A DNA stretch of 5,507 nt from Veillonellaceae bacterium. GTDB taxonomy: Bacteria > Bacillota > Negativicutes > Veillonellales > Veillonellaceae. A model generated the notes under the pieces. That model saw only the letters and a program-made list of their open reading frames with translations. It had not been told where the DNA came from and searched no databases. The translations under genes and the position numbers were made by a program. Below are positions 1-5,110 of the stretch, piece by piece (positions within the stretch are counted from its first letter, which is position 1; each line of letters starts with the position of its first letter). The stretch covers positions 1 to 5,507 of the forward strand of contig CAAFQR010000044.1 of the NCBI GenBank assembly GCA_900765165.1, read 5' to 3'.

Positions 1-2
1 CT

Positions 3-161
3 GATAAGCAGCGATTAGAAAAAATCAATTCTAATTTGATAGCGTCTATTGCTTATAATGAATTAACAAAAGAGGATGAGCGAATTTATCATGAGTTAAT
101 AGGACATCAGATGACCACTGAGGAGAAAAAGCTTCTTATGCTAGGTGGTGGATGGATATGA
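3..161 (+). CDS. C-terminal fragment of an unidentified soluble protein
   Basis: An open frame enters from the left edge and runs 52 codons to TGA at 159-161. The other two + frames hit stops within the first 35 bases. The visible tail is polar and probably helical, rich in Glu, Lys, Leu and Ile, and ends in LMLGGGWI; it has no membrane segment. I do not recognise the family. Its stop overlaps the next gene's probable start as ATGA, so the two are very likely co-transcribed and translationally coupled. GC content is about one third, like the next gene and well below the lytS region. Since only the end is visible, no function is assigned. Reading frame and coupling are seen directly; everything else is inference. 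Confidence 0.7.
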   Translation, partial: DKQRLEKINSNLIASIAYNELTKEDERIYHELIGHQMTTEEKKLLMLGGGWI

Positions 162-634
162 GTAACCGGATTAACCAATTAGTTGATAGAAATTGCAATT
201 TCTATATGATTACAGAAATACTTTTTTACTTTTTGGTATCGGTGTTTGTTTTCATGCTGAAATCTAATAGTAGTATCATTTTTCTGATTCTCTTTCCTGT
301 CTATAGAGAATTTATTAAGAACAATAACTATAGTTGTCGATTGATTAAAGAAGTGTTGTGGTTATTTTTTCTGGGGGGGCCCTGGTGTGTGGACGTCTCT
401 ATTACACTTATTCAAGCTATATATCAAGAACAAGGCTATTGGGCTTATAGAATAGGATATTTTTTGATGAAACCATTGTTGCTATTAAAGGAAGGAGTAC
501 TTACTCTATACCCCGATATTACAGAATCCTGGCAGGCATTTATTGTTTACTGGATACTTGTTATAAGTTTACTTGGTGGTTCTCATTTGATTACGTGGCA
601 TGTTCCTATGAATTGGTATAAGGATGTTAACTGA
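158..634 (+). CDS. small multi-pass membrane protein, unknown function
   Basis: This encodes a 158-residue, strongly hydrophobic protein. Likely membrane segments lie at about residues 15-34 (possibly continuing to 49), 62-88, 98-110 and 126-146, with a short polar tail ending YKDVN. No enzyme motif or signal-peptidase site is seen. I chose ATG at 158 over the in-frame ATG at 152 because it overlaps the upstream stop as ATGA and sits 9 nt after AGGTGG (143-148); from 152 the same Shine-Dalgarno would be too close. The gene is AT-rich (some lines under 30% GC) and contains a G7 tract at codons 72-74. A small membrane protein directly after a soluble partner could be an immunity, transport-accessory or envelope protein, but nothing in the sequence decides among these. 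I do not recognise the family. Confidence 0.75.
   Translation: MSNRINQLVDRNCNFYMITEILFYFLVSVFVFMLKSNSSIIFLILFPVYREFIKNNNYSCRLIKEVLWLFFLGGPWCVDVSITLIQAIYQEQGYWAYRIGYFLMKPLLLLKEGVLTLYPDITESWQAFIVYWILVISLLGGSHLITWHVPMNWYKDVN
373..379 (+). repeat. G7 homopolymer inside the membrane-protein gene
   Basis: Seven consecutive G follow a T6 run (365-370) in an otherwise AT-rich gene. The tract covers the end of codon 72 and codons 73-74 (Leu-Gly-Gly before Pro-Trp) of the 158-residue protein. A slip of one base would shift the frame near the middle of the protein. The tract is seen directly; slippage is a possibility only. Confidence 0.6.
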
Positions 635-710
635 GTTTTAACGTAGGGAATGAGGTGTCATTAATCTAACTATTTCATGCAAATGGTGAAGATTGATTTC
701 AGAAGATTTG

Positions 711-741
711 AAGAGCTTTTAGGAGATCCCCAAAAGCTCTT
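711..741 (-). terminator. stem-loop overlapping the lytT stop codon
   Basis: A perfect 10-bp inverted repeat, AAGAGCTTTT (711-720) and AAAAGCTCTT (732-741), encloses an 11-nt loop. The lytT stop codon (719-721 on the complement) lies inside the structure. There is no long U-run just after it on either strand, so it is not a textbook intrinsic terminator. It may act as a weak terminator or a 3'-end stabiliser for the lytS-lytT transcript. Confidence 0.45.
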
Positions 742-1597
742 TGATGGTCTTAACTTGTGTTTTACTTACTGGAATGTCAACAGTAGCAATTCCTTTGGCT
801 GTTTTGTCCGGTACGCGGAGCCAATAGGTGCTCTTGAACCAAGGTACGACTTCTTTGACGCAGTTGAGGTTTACGATGTAGCTGCGGTGTACGCGGTAGA
901 TGGGGGTGCCTTGCAGGCGGTTTTGTAGTTCGGTTAATGTTTTGTTGCAGTGGAAGATGCCTTCTGAGGTGTGAACTTCCAGGTGACCGGATTCACCGGT
1001 AATGTAGTAGATGGTGTCGATGTCGAGGAGGATGATGTGGGCTCCGTCGTCAACGGCAATTTTGTTGGTACGAATGGATAGGGTCGATGAGTCTACGTCG
1101 CTGTGAGCCGTGGCATCGGCCGTAGCTTTCGGCGCTGCACTTTCGGTTACGGTGGCCGTGTTGCTACCCATATCATGGGTGGTGCTAGTGGCCGTACCGG
1201 TTGCTAGATGGGACGCACCGGTTAGGGCCGCATGAAGTTTAGCGGCACGGGCTACGATGTCGGCTAAGCGTTTTTCTTCGATGGGCTTTACGATGTAGTC
1301 TAAGGCGTGAAGCTCGAAGGCTTTTAAAGCATATTCGTCGTAGGCTGTAGCAAAGACGATGATGCTGTTCGGCGAAATATCATGAATGATTTGGGCCAGC
1401 TCAAGGCCGGTTAAGCCGTGCATGTGGATGTCGAGAAAGATAAGATCCGGCTTAACGCGGGTAATGAGGGAAATAGCACTAGTGGCAGTGTCTGCTTCGC
1501 CCACAACGTTGATGGTGTCGGCGTGATTCTTTTCGAGTAAGTACCGCAGCTCGTCACGAGCTGGGGCTTCGTCGTCGATAAGTACTGTTTGTATCAT
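719..1597 (-). CDS. lytT: LytTR-family response regulator (LytT/LytR)
   Basis: This is a 292-residue DNA-binding response regulator, the cytoplasmic partner of the LytS kinase encoded just upstream. The receiver domain spans about 1-120, with acidic pocket D8/D9, phospho-acceptor D56 (FLDIHM), T84 (ATAYDEYA) and K104 (VKP). The LytTR DNA-binding domain spans about 172-290 and carries the family signature RVHRSYIVN (235-243). Between them, residues 122-171 form a low-complexity Ala/Thr/Ser/Asp linker, so the protein is some 45 residues longer than the roughly 240-250 usual for LytR/LytT proteins. The start ATG is 59 nt after the lytS stop, and no separate promoter is obvious, so an operon is likely. 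The ribosome binding site is an unusual AG-repeat rather than AGGAGG. LytTR proteins bind pairs of short direct repeats upstream of target promoters. Family assignment is firm; targets are unknown. lytR is the alternative symbol. Confidence 0.95.
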   Translation of the reverse strand: MIQTVLIDDEAPARDELRYLLEKNHADTINVVGEADTATSAISLITRVKPDLIFLDIHMHGLTGLELAQIIHDISPNSIIVFATAYDEYALKAFELHALDYIVKPIEEKRLADIVARAAKLHAALTGASHLATGTATSTTHDMGSNTATVTESAAPKATADATAHSDVDSSTLSIRTNKIAVDDGAHIILLDIDTIYYITGESGHLEVHTSEGIFHCNKTLTELQNRLQGTPIYRVHRSYIVNLNCVKEVVPWFKSTYWLRVPDKTAKGIATVDIPVSKTQVKTIKELLGIS

Positions 1598-1602
1598 AGA
1601 AG

Positions 1603-1612
1603 CTCTCTCTCT
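1603..1612 (-). promoter_or_regulatory. (AG)5 repeat serving as the lytT ribosome binding site
   Basis: On the mRNA strand the bases before the lytT start read AAAGAGAGAGAGC, then CTTCT, then ATG. The run contains five AG dinucleotides and is the only purine-rich stretch at Shine-Dalgarno distance; no AGGAGG is present. Pairing to 16S rRNA would be weak and could register at more than one position. Confidence 0.5.
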
Positions 1613-1656
1613 TTAGGAAATACAGGGATTGGGTTTAATAGCTAACTTCGTTTTGG

Positions 1657-3429
1657 CTAGTTGGCCTTTGGCGCATCGTTCGTCGGCGCGGCACCATGGA
1701 GGCTGTTTATTTCAGAAGACTGACCTTCCGGCGTATCCGTCTTTGGCGCTAAGCGCTGCGGAATGCGGATGGTGACGGTGGTGCCTTCTTCCGGTTCCGA
1801 CGTGATGGTAAGGCCATACTTGGCACCGTACAGGCCTTTCAGGCGCTGGTGCACGTTGCTGAGGCCGATGTGGTCCTCCGGCGAATGGGTGAGGTAGTAG
1901 TCCGGCGATTCGCTGAAGCCAACGCCGTCGTCAATAACGGTGATAATGATGTCGTCGCCGTCCAAACGGCCTTCGATGGAAATGGAGCCGCCGTCTTCGC
2001 GGGGCATGATGCCGTGCTTAATGGCGTTTTCGATGATAGGCTGAATGGTGAGGGATGGAATGGTGTAGTTGAACACTTCCGGCTGAATGTCATGGGTGAC
2101 AAAGAGGTTGTCGCCGTGACGGGCGATAGCAATGTCCAGGTACGCCGTCACCTGTTCCCATTCCTTGGCGAAGGGGATGATGCGCCCGTTGTACTGCAAG
2201 GTGAAGCGGAAGAACTGGGAGAACTTTACCAGGAGGCTGCGCGCTTCTTCCGGATTGGTGCGAATCAAGGACGAAATCGTGTTCAGCGTGTTGAACAGGA
2301 AGTGCGGGTTGATTTGCATGTGAAGCGCTTGCATTTTCGCCGCTTCCGTCAGTTGCCGCTGGTGCTCGATTTCCGTCAGCTCCAGCTGGGTGGAGAACAG
2401 GTCAGCCAAGCCTTGGGCGAAGACGATGTCCGACGCGTCGGGGATGTGCGTGTTTGATGTGTAGTACATCTTCAGCGAGCCTACGATGCGGGTGTTGATG
2501 GTAAGGGGCACCACGATGGCCGTCGACAATGAGCAACTTGGGTCGGTACAGCCGATTTCTTTGTGGCTGCGGGCGATGTGAATGTGGCCTGTCGTCAATG
2601 ACCGCTTGGTGATGTCCGTCAGGTGGTCCGCCTTGCCGGGACCGTGATGATTGGCTTCGGCACCAATATAGGCGAGGACGCGTTCCGTATCGGTAATGGA
2701 CACGGCAGCGTAATTGCTGTATTTCTTGATGATGCGCACAACGGCGGTGGCAGATTCTTGGGTTAAGCCCTTTCTGAAATAACCTACCGTCTCACGAGCG
2801 ATAGCCAGTACGCTTTGACTTTGGTTGGCCTTTAGGAGCTCTTTCTGGTGGAGGCTGTCTTCGATGATTTTCATGAAAAGGGCGAGGCCCATGGAGTTGG
2901 CCAGCGTCATGGGAATGGCGATGTGGCTTACCAGCTGCGCCGCTTGGTCGTATGGCTTGGCCACCAGCAGGATGATAATCATCTGTAGCGCTTCGGCCAC
3001 GAAGCCGATGATCATAGCCAGCGGCCACGGCATCGGTGTGCGGCGGTAGAAGTACTGGAACAGACCGGCCAAGATGCCTTCCACGATGGACGAGATGGCA
3101 CAGGCTTCGGCGGAGAAGCCGCCAATGAAGTAGCGGTGCACGCCGGAAATAACGCCGACGGTGGTGCCCATGAAGGGACCCGCAATTAAGCCGGCGGCCA
3201 TGATGCCAATCATGCGGGAGTTGGCCAAGGCGTCATCAATGGGAATTCCTGCATAGGTGCCGGCAATGGCGATGCTGGAGAAGATGGCCACAAAGATGAA
3301 GCGGTCGCGCCATGACATTTGATGTAATAGCATGCGTTCAAACAGCGGGAGCTGCGCAATGAGCAAAGCGAGGACCGCTGCAAAGCTGATGCGCTGGATC
3401 ATTTCCAGCAGTAAAACATGTACAGTCAT
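1657..3429 (-). CDS. lytS: LytS-family membrane sensor histidine kinase
   Basis: This is a 590-residue membrane histidine kinase that would phosphorylate LytT. Residues about 1-190 form the 5TM-LytS sensor with roughly six hydrophobic segments; the conserved stretch NSRMIGIMAAGLIAGP (70-85) and HRYFIGGFSAEAC (98-110) mark the family. A GAF-like domain follows at about 200-350. The kinase core carries the phospho-acceptor His376 in QINPHFLFN (372-380), the N box QPIIENAIKHG (463-473), and the ATP-lid glycines DDGVGF (500-505) and GLSNV (522-526). A Pro/Ala/Thr-rich tail (560-590) extends beyond the ATPase domain. The start is supported by AAGGA (complement of 3439-3443) 9 nt upstream. Relatives (LytS, YpdA, BtsS) respond to pyruvate or membrane energetics; ligand specificity here is inference. 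All catalytic boxes are present, so it should be active. Confidence 0.95.
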   Translation of the reverse strand: MTVHVLLLEMIQRISFAAVLALLIAQLPLFERMLLHQMSWRDRFIFVAIFSSIAIAGTYAGIPIDDALANSRMIGIMAAGLIAGPFMGTTVGVISGVHRYFIGGFSAEACAISSIVEGILAGLFQYFYRRTPMPWPLAMIIGFVAEALQMIIILLVAKPYDQAAQLVSHIAIPMTLANSMGLALFMKIIEDSLHQKELLKANQSQSVLAIARETVGYFRKGLTQESATAVVRIIKKYSNYAAVSITDTERVLAYIGAEANHHGPGKADHLTDITKRSLTTGHIHIARSHKEIGCTDPSCSLSTAIVVPLTINTRIVGSLKMYYTSNTHIPDASDIVFAQGLADLFSTQLELTEIEHQRQLTEAAKMQALHMQINPHFLFNTLNTISSLIRTNPEEARSLLVKFSQFFRFTLQYNGRIIPFAKEWEQVTAYLDIAIARHGDNLFVTHDIQPEVFNYTIPSLTIQPIIENAIKHGIMPREDGGSISIEGRLDGDDIIITVIDDGVGFSESPDYYLTHSPEDHIGLSNVHQRLKGLYGAKYGLTITSEPEEGTTVTIRIPQRLAPKTDTPEGQSSEINSLHGAAPTNDAPKAN

Positions 3430-3483
3430 AGTTATAAGTCCTTATGAATTTGTCTATAAATTTGAGAAAAATAGTGAGATTGG

Positions 3484-3519
3484 TTCGCAGTTCTGCTTGG
3501 TTGGCAGGACCTATGCGAA
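3484..3519 (-). promoter_or_regulatory. large stem-loop in the lytS leader
   Basis: TTCGCA (3484-3489) pairs with TGCGAA (3514-3519), and inside it GTTCTGC (3490-3496) pairs with GCAGGAC (3504-3510) around a 7-nt loop, with CTA bulged on one side. In the mRNA orientation one inner pair becomes a C/A mismatch. It lies between the lytS promoter and start codon. No U-run follows closely, so it is not a simple terminator. A regulatory or stabilising role is inference. Confidence 0.4.
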
Positions 3520-3525
3520 TCATGC

Positions 3526-3541
3526 TCGACAATGGTGTCGA
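3526..3541 (-). promoter_or_regulatory. short stem-loop at the predicted 5' end of the lytS mRNA
   Basis: A perfect 6-bp inverted repeat, TCGACA (3526-3531) and TGTCGA (3536-3541), surrounds a 4-nt loop. The expected transcription start from the extended -10 is near 3543, so this hairpin would sit at the very 5' end of the transcript, a position that protects mRNAs from decay. It could equally be a protein-binding dyad over +1. Confidence 0.4.
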
Positions 3542-3549
3542 TTAAGCTT

Positions 3550-3558
3550 ATTATACCA
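3550..3558 (-). promoter_or_regulatory. extended -10 promoter of lytS-lytT
   Basis: The - strand reads TGGTATAAT, an exact TGnTATAAT extended -10 element. No good -35 hexamer lies 16-18 nt upstream, which is typical when an extended -10 is used; A-rich sequence lies further upstream. Predicted start is near 3543, giving a leader of about 113 nt before the lytS ATG. Confidence 0.6.
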
Positions 3559-3569
3559 TATTAGTATGG
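3556..3569. promoter_or_regulatory. dyad between the divergent promoters, possible operator
   Basis: CCATA-TTAG-TATGG is a perfect 5-bp inverted repeat. It overlaps the TG of the lytS extended -10 and lies about 20 nt upstream of the -35 of the divergent small gene. A protein bound here would cover the lytS promoter and could affect the other. It is not the direct-repeat type expected for LytTR, so the binder is unknown. Confidence 0.3.
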
Positions 3570-3588
3570 CTTTATTTGCATTTTTTGA

Positions 3589-3617
3589 GTGACAGTATTG
3601 TTCGGATTCGGTATAAT
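3589..3617 (+). promoter_or_regulatory. sigma-A promoter of the 46-residue gene
   Basis: GTGACA (3589-3594, five of six matches to TTGACA) is followed after exactly 17 nt by TATAAT (3612-3617). Predicted start is near 3624, leaving a leader of about 36 nt to the ATG at 3660. The promoter points away from lytS. Confidence 0.7.
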
Positions 3618-3659
3618 AATGAGAAAGAAGTATATTAACCATGATGGGAGGTTCTGCGT

Positions 3660-3800
3660 ATGTGTATTTGCAATATTGCTTATAAAACGGGCTTAACGCG
3701 TTTAGGCGATGGCATGGAAGGTTCGCTTCATGCTTTGTGGGGCGGTATTGTTACGTTGAGTTTGCTTCGCCTCGCCGTATTCTGGGTGTTCGGAATTTAA
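3660..3800 (+). CDS. 46-residue hydrophobic small protein, unknown function
   Basis: ATG at 3660 opens a 46-codon frame ending in TAA at 3798-3800. GGGAGG (3646-3651) lies 8 nt before the start and a near-consensus promoter lies upstream, so the expression signals are as good as those of the large genes. The protein begins MCICNIAYKTG, with a Cys-x-Cys pair at residues 2 and 4. It then has a hydrophobic C-terminal half (about residues 24-46, rich in Leu, Val, Ile and Trp) that could form one membrane-spanning helix. A terminator-like hairpin follows 53 nt after the stop, so it is probably a single-gene transcript. It is divergent from lytS and shares its regulatory region. I do not recognise a family and assign no function; a membrane-associated small protein is the most that can be said. 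Confidence 0.7.
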   Translation: MCICNIAYKTGLTRLGDGMEGSLHALWGGIVTLSLLRLAVFWVFGI

Positions 3801-3853
3801 TCGGTTCTGGCCCCGTACGGGAAAAGCGGACAGATTACTAATAAGGCATAGAA

Positions 3854-3894
3854 AAAGGGTGATAGCACCGCGTGAAGCGGGGCTGTCACCCTTT
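3854..3894 (+). terminator. terminator after the small gene
   Basis: AAAGGGTGA (3854-3862) pairs with TCACCCTTT (3886-3894), continued inward by TAGC/GCTG (one wobble) and, past one mismatch, CCGC/GCGG around a GTGAA loop. That is about 17 paired positions. The 3' flank GTTGTTT is moderately T-rich and the 5' flank supplies an A-run, so it could work in both directions. It most naturally ends the 3660-3800 transcript. Confidence 0.75.
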
Positions 3895-3897
3895 GTT

Positions 3898-3937
3898 GTT
3901 TCCGGTGAAATGAGCCATAGCTCATTTCACGCGGAAC
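3898..3937. repeat. palindromic element, first copy
   Basis: GTGAAATGAGC (3905-3915) and GCTCATTTCAC (3920-3930) form a perfect 11-bp stem with a CATA loop. An outer arm TTCC (3900-3903) pairs with GGAA (3933-3936) across a small internal loop. No T-run follows on either strand. The plan matches the element at 4006-4055: GTTTC-like outer arm, GTGA start, ATGAGC near the apex, four-base loop. Confidence 0.65.
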
Positions 3938-3954
3938 GATTTTCGCCAGGGAAC

Positions 3955-4022
3955 GTTTCGTGATATAAAAAAGGGCCAGCTGTTGCTGGCTCTTTTTTAT
4001 AGGGAGTTTCGTGATGTAAAAA
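3955..4022 (+). repeat. 17-bp direct repeat pair
   Basis: GTTTCGTGATATAAAAA (3955-3971) and GTTTCGTGATGTAAAAA (4006-4022) differ at one base. The first copy runs into the terminator stem at 3965-4000; the second forms the left arm of the palindrome at 4006-4055. The right arm of that palindrome is therefore complementary to both copies. Confidence 0.65.
3965..4000. terminator. bidirectional intrinsic terminator between the convergent genes
   Basis: ATAAAAAAG (3965-3973) pairs with CTTTTTTAT (3992-4000); inside, one G-T pair and GCCAGC/GCTGGC (3975-3980 with 3985-3990) close a TGTT loop. The GC-rich core flanked by A6 and T6 is a classical terminator readable in both directions. On the + strand the junction pair is a G-U wobble; on the - strand it becomes an A/C mismatch. 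It would stop guaC reading leftward and any read-through from the small gene. Confidence 0.8.
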
Positions 4023-4055
4023 TGAGCTGGCGCCCATTTTTACATCACATGAAAC
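4006..4055. repeat. palindromic element, second copy, next to the guaC stop
   Basis: GTGATGTAAAAATG (4011-4024) and CATTTTTACATCAC (4035-4048) form a perfect 14-bp stem; past one A/C mismatch two more pairs close a TGGC loop. Outside, GTTTC (4006-4010) pairs with GAAAC (4051-4055) with AT bulged. It ends one base before the guaC stop codon. It resembles the element at 3898-3937 and may be the first hairpin of the guaC 3' end. Confidence 0.7.
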
Positions 4056-4056
4056 C

Positions 4057-5043
4057 TTAGCGGTCCCCGTTGAAGATGGAGTTTTTAACGATTACGTAGT
4101 CAACCTTGCGGATAGCGGTGAGGTTGTTGCCACCGGCGTAGGAGATAGAGGACTGAAGGTCCTGTTCCATTTCCGTTAAGGTGTCGAAAAGGCTACCCTT
4201 GGACGGGATGTACATTTTCTTGCCTTCTACGTTTTTGCGTTCGCCTTTCTGGGATTCGGATGCGGAACCGAAGTATTCCTTGTAGGATTTGCCTTCGATT
4301 TCAACGGTTTTCCCCGGCGATTCTTCGTGACCGGCAAAGAGAGAGCCAATCATGACCATAGTGGCACCGAAACGAATGGATTTAGCAATGTCGCCGTGAT
4401 CGCGAATACCGCCGTCGGCGATAACCGGTTTTGTAGCGGCTTTAGTGCACCAACGAACGGCGGACAACTGCCAGCCACCGGTACCAAAACCAGTCTTTAA
4501 TTTCGTAATACATACTTTACCAGGACCAATGCCTACTTTCGTAGCGTCAGCACCGGCGTTTTCCAGTTCACGAACGGCTTCCGGCGTGCCTACGTTGCCA
4601 GCAATAACGAAGCTGTCCGGCAGTTGCTCTTTGATGTGGCGAATCATTTCAATAACGCGATTGGAATGACCGTGCGCGATGTCGATGGTAATATATTCCG
4701 GCGTAAGGCCTGCAGCCTTGATTTCGTTGACAAATTCGAATTCTTCCGGTTTAACGCCAATACTAATGGATGCGAACAAGCCTTTTTCCTTCATGTGTTT
4801 GATGAAGTCTAAGCGAGTGTGCGGCTGGAAGCGGTGCATAATATAGAAGTAGTTATTAGCAGCCAGCTTTTCAGCTAAGGCTTCGTCGATAATGGTCTGC
4901 ATGTTAGCCGGTACTACCGGTAAGCGGAACGTACGGTTGCCAAGCTTTACAGAGGTGTCGCATTCACTGCGGCTGTCTACGATGCATTTATTGGGAATAA
5001 GCTGAACGTCTTCATAGTCGAATATATTAGTTGTGTTAATCAT
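4057..5043 (-). CDS. guaC: GMP reductase (GuaC, Firmicutes type)
   Basis: This 328-residue cytoplasmic enzyme converts GMP to IMP with NADPH and releases ammonia, feeding guanine nucleotides back to the IMP branch point of purine salvage. It is an IMPDH/GMPR-family (beta/alpha)8 barrel: catalytic Cys178 lies in the cation-binding loop GIGPGKVCIT (171-180), phosphate-binding segments are ADGGIRDHGD (209-218) and MIGSLFAGHEESPG (231-244), and the C-terminal flap includes GERKNVEGKK (267-276) and IPSKGS (279-284). The ending VKNSIFNGDR is typical of the roughly 325-residue Firmicutes form. There is no CBS pair, and the length is well short of IMP dehydrogenase (about 480-500), which argues against guaB. 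AAAGGAGGAGG lies just upstream of the ATG. It is transcribed alone from a strong promoter, and hairpins follow its stop. It is complete, with no missing residue noticed. Confidence 0.95.
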   Translation of the reverse strand: MINTTNIFDYEDVQLIPNKCIVDSRSECDTSVKLGNRTFRLPVVPANMQTIIDEALAEKLAANNYFYIMHRFQPHTRLDFIKHMKEKGLFASISIGVKPEEFEFVNEIKAAGLTPEYITIDIAHGHSNRVIEMIRHIKEQLPDSFVIAGNVGTPEAVRELENAGADATKVGIGPGKVCITKLKTGFGTGGWQLSAVRWCTKAATKPVIADGGIRDHGDIAKSIRFGATMVMIGSLFAGHEESPGKTVEIEGKSYKEYFGSASESQKGERKNVEGKKMYIPSKGSLFDTLTEMEQDLQSSISYAGGNNLTAIRKVDYVIVKNSIFNGDR

Positions 5044-5081
5044 GGGGGTCCTCCTCCTTTTAACAGATTAATCCATTAAGC

Positions 5082-5110
5082 ATTATACATAAAAGCGGTC
5101 ACTTTGGCAA
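5082..5110 (-). promoter_or_regulatory. sigma-A promoter of guaC
   Basis: On the - strand TTGCCA (complement of 5105-5110) is followed after exactly 17 nt by TATAAT (complement of 5082-5087), five of six and six of six matches to consensus. Predicted start is near 5075, giving a 32-nt leader that is mostly the ribosome binding site. The leader is too short for a purine riboswitch. Confidence 0.85.

Noticed and set aside
677..928. 83-codon open frame on the + strand
   Set aside because: Most of it is antisense to the LytTR domain of lytT, its amino-acid pattern matches no family, and it has no Shine-Dalgarno at the right distance. It is a shadow of lytT.
1849..2457. 202-codon open frame on the + strand
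   Set aside because: It lies entirely antisense to the kinase core of lytS, which has all catalytic boxes. Its composition (Val, Asp, Glu, Arg, Gly) is the usual product of reading a GC-rich gene backwards.
3338..3532. 64-codon frame on the - strand through the lytS leader
   Set aside because: It needs a non-ATG start, lacks a ribosome binding site, and overlaps the start of lytS in another frame.
3812..3821. Palindrome CCCGTACGGG
   Set aside because: It is a perfect 10-bp palindrome without a loop, isolated in the 3' flank of the small gene, with no partner or nearby promoter. It is probably chance.
3854..4055. CRISPR array or tandem repeat locus
   Set aside because: The repeated units are palindromes of unequal length without regular spacers, so this is a cluster of hairpins, not a CRISPR array.
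4057..5043. IMP dehydrogenase (guaB)
   Set aside because: It shares the barrel and the catalytic Cys loop, but it lacks CBS domains, is about 160 residues too short, and ends with the VKNSIFNGD tail of GMP reductase.
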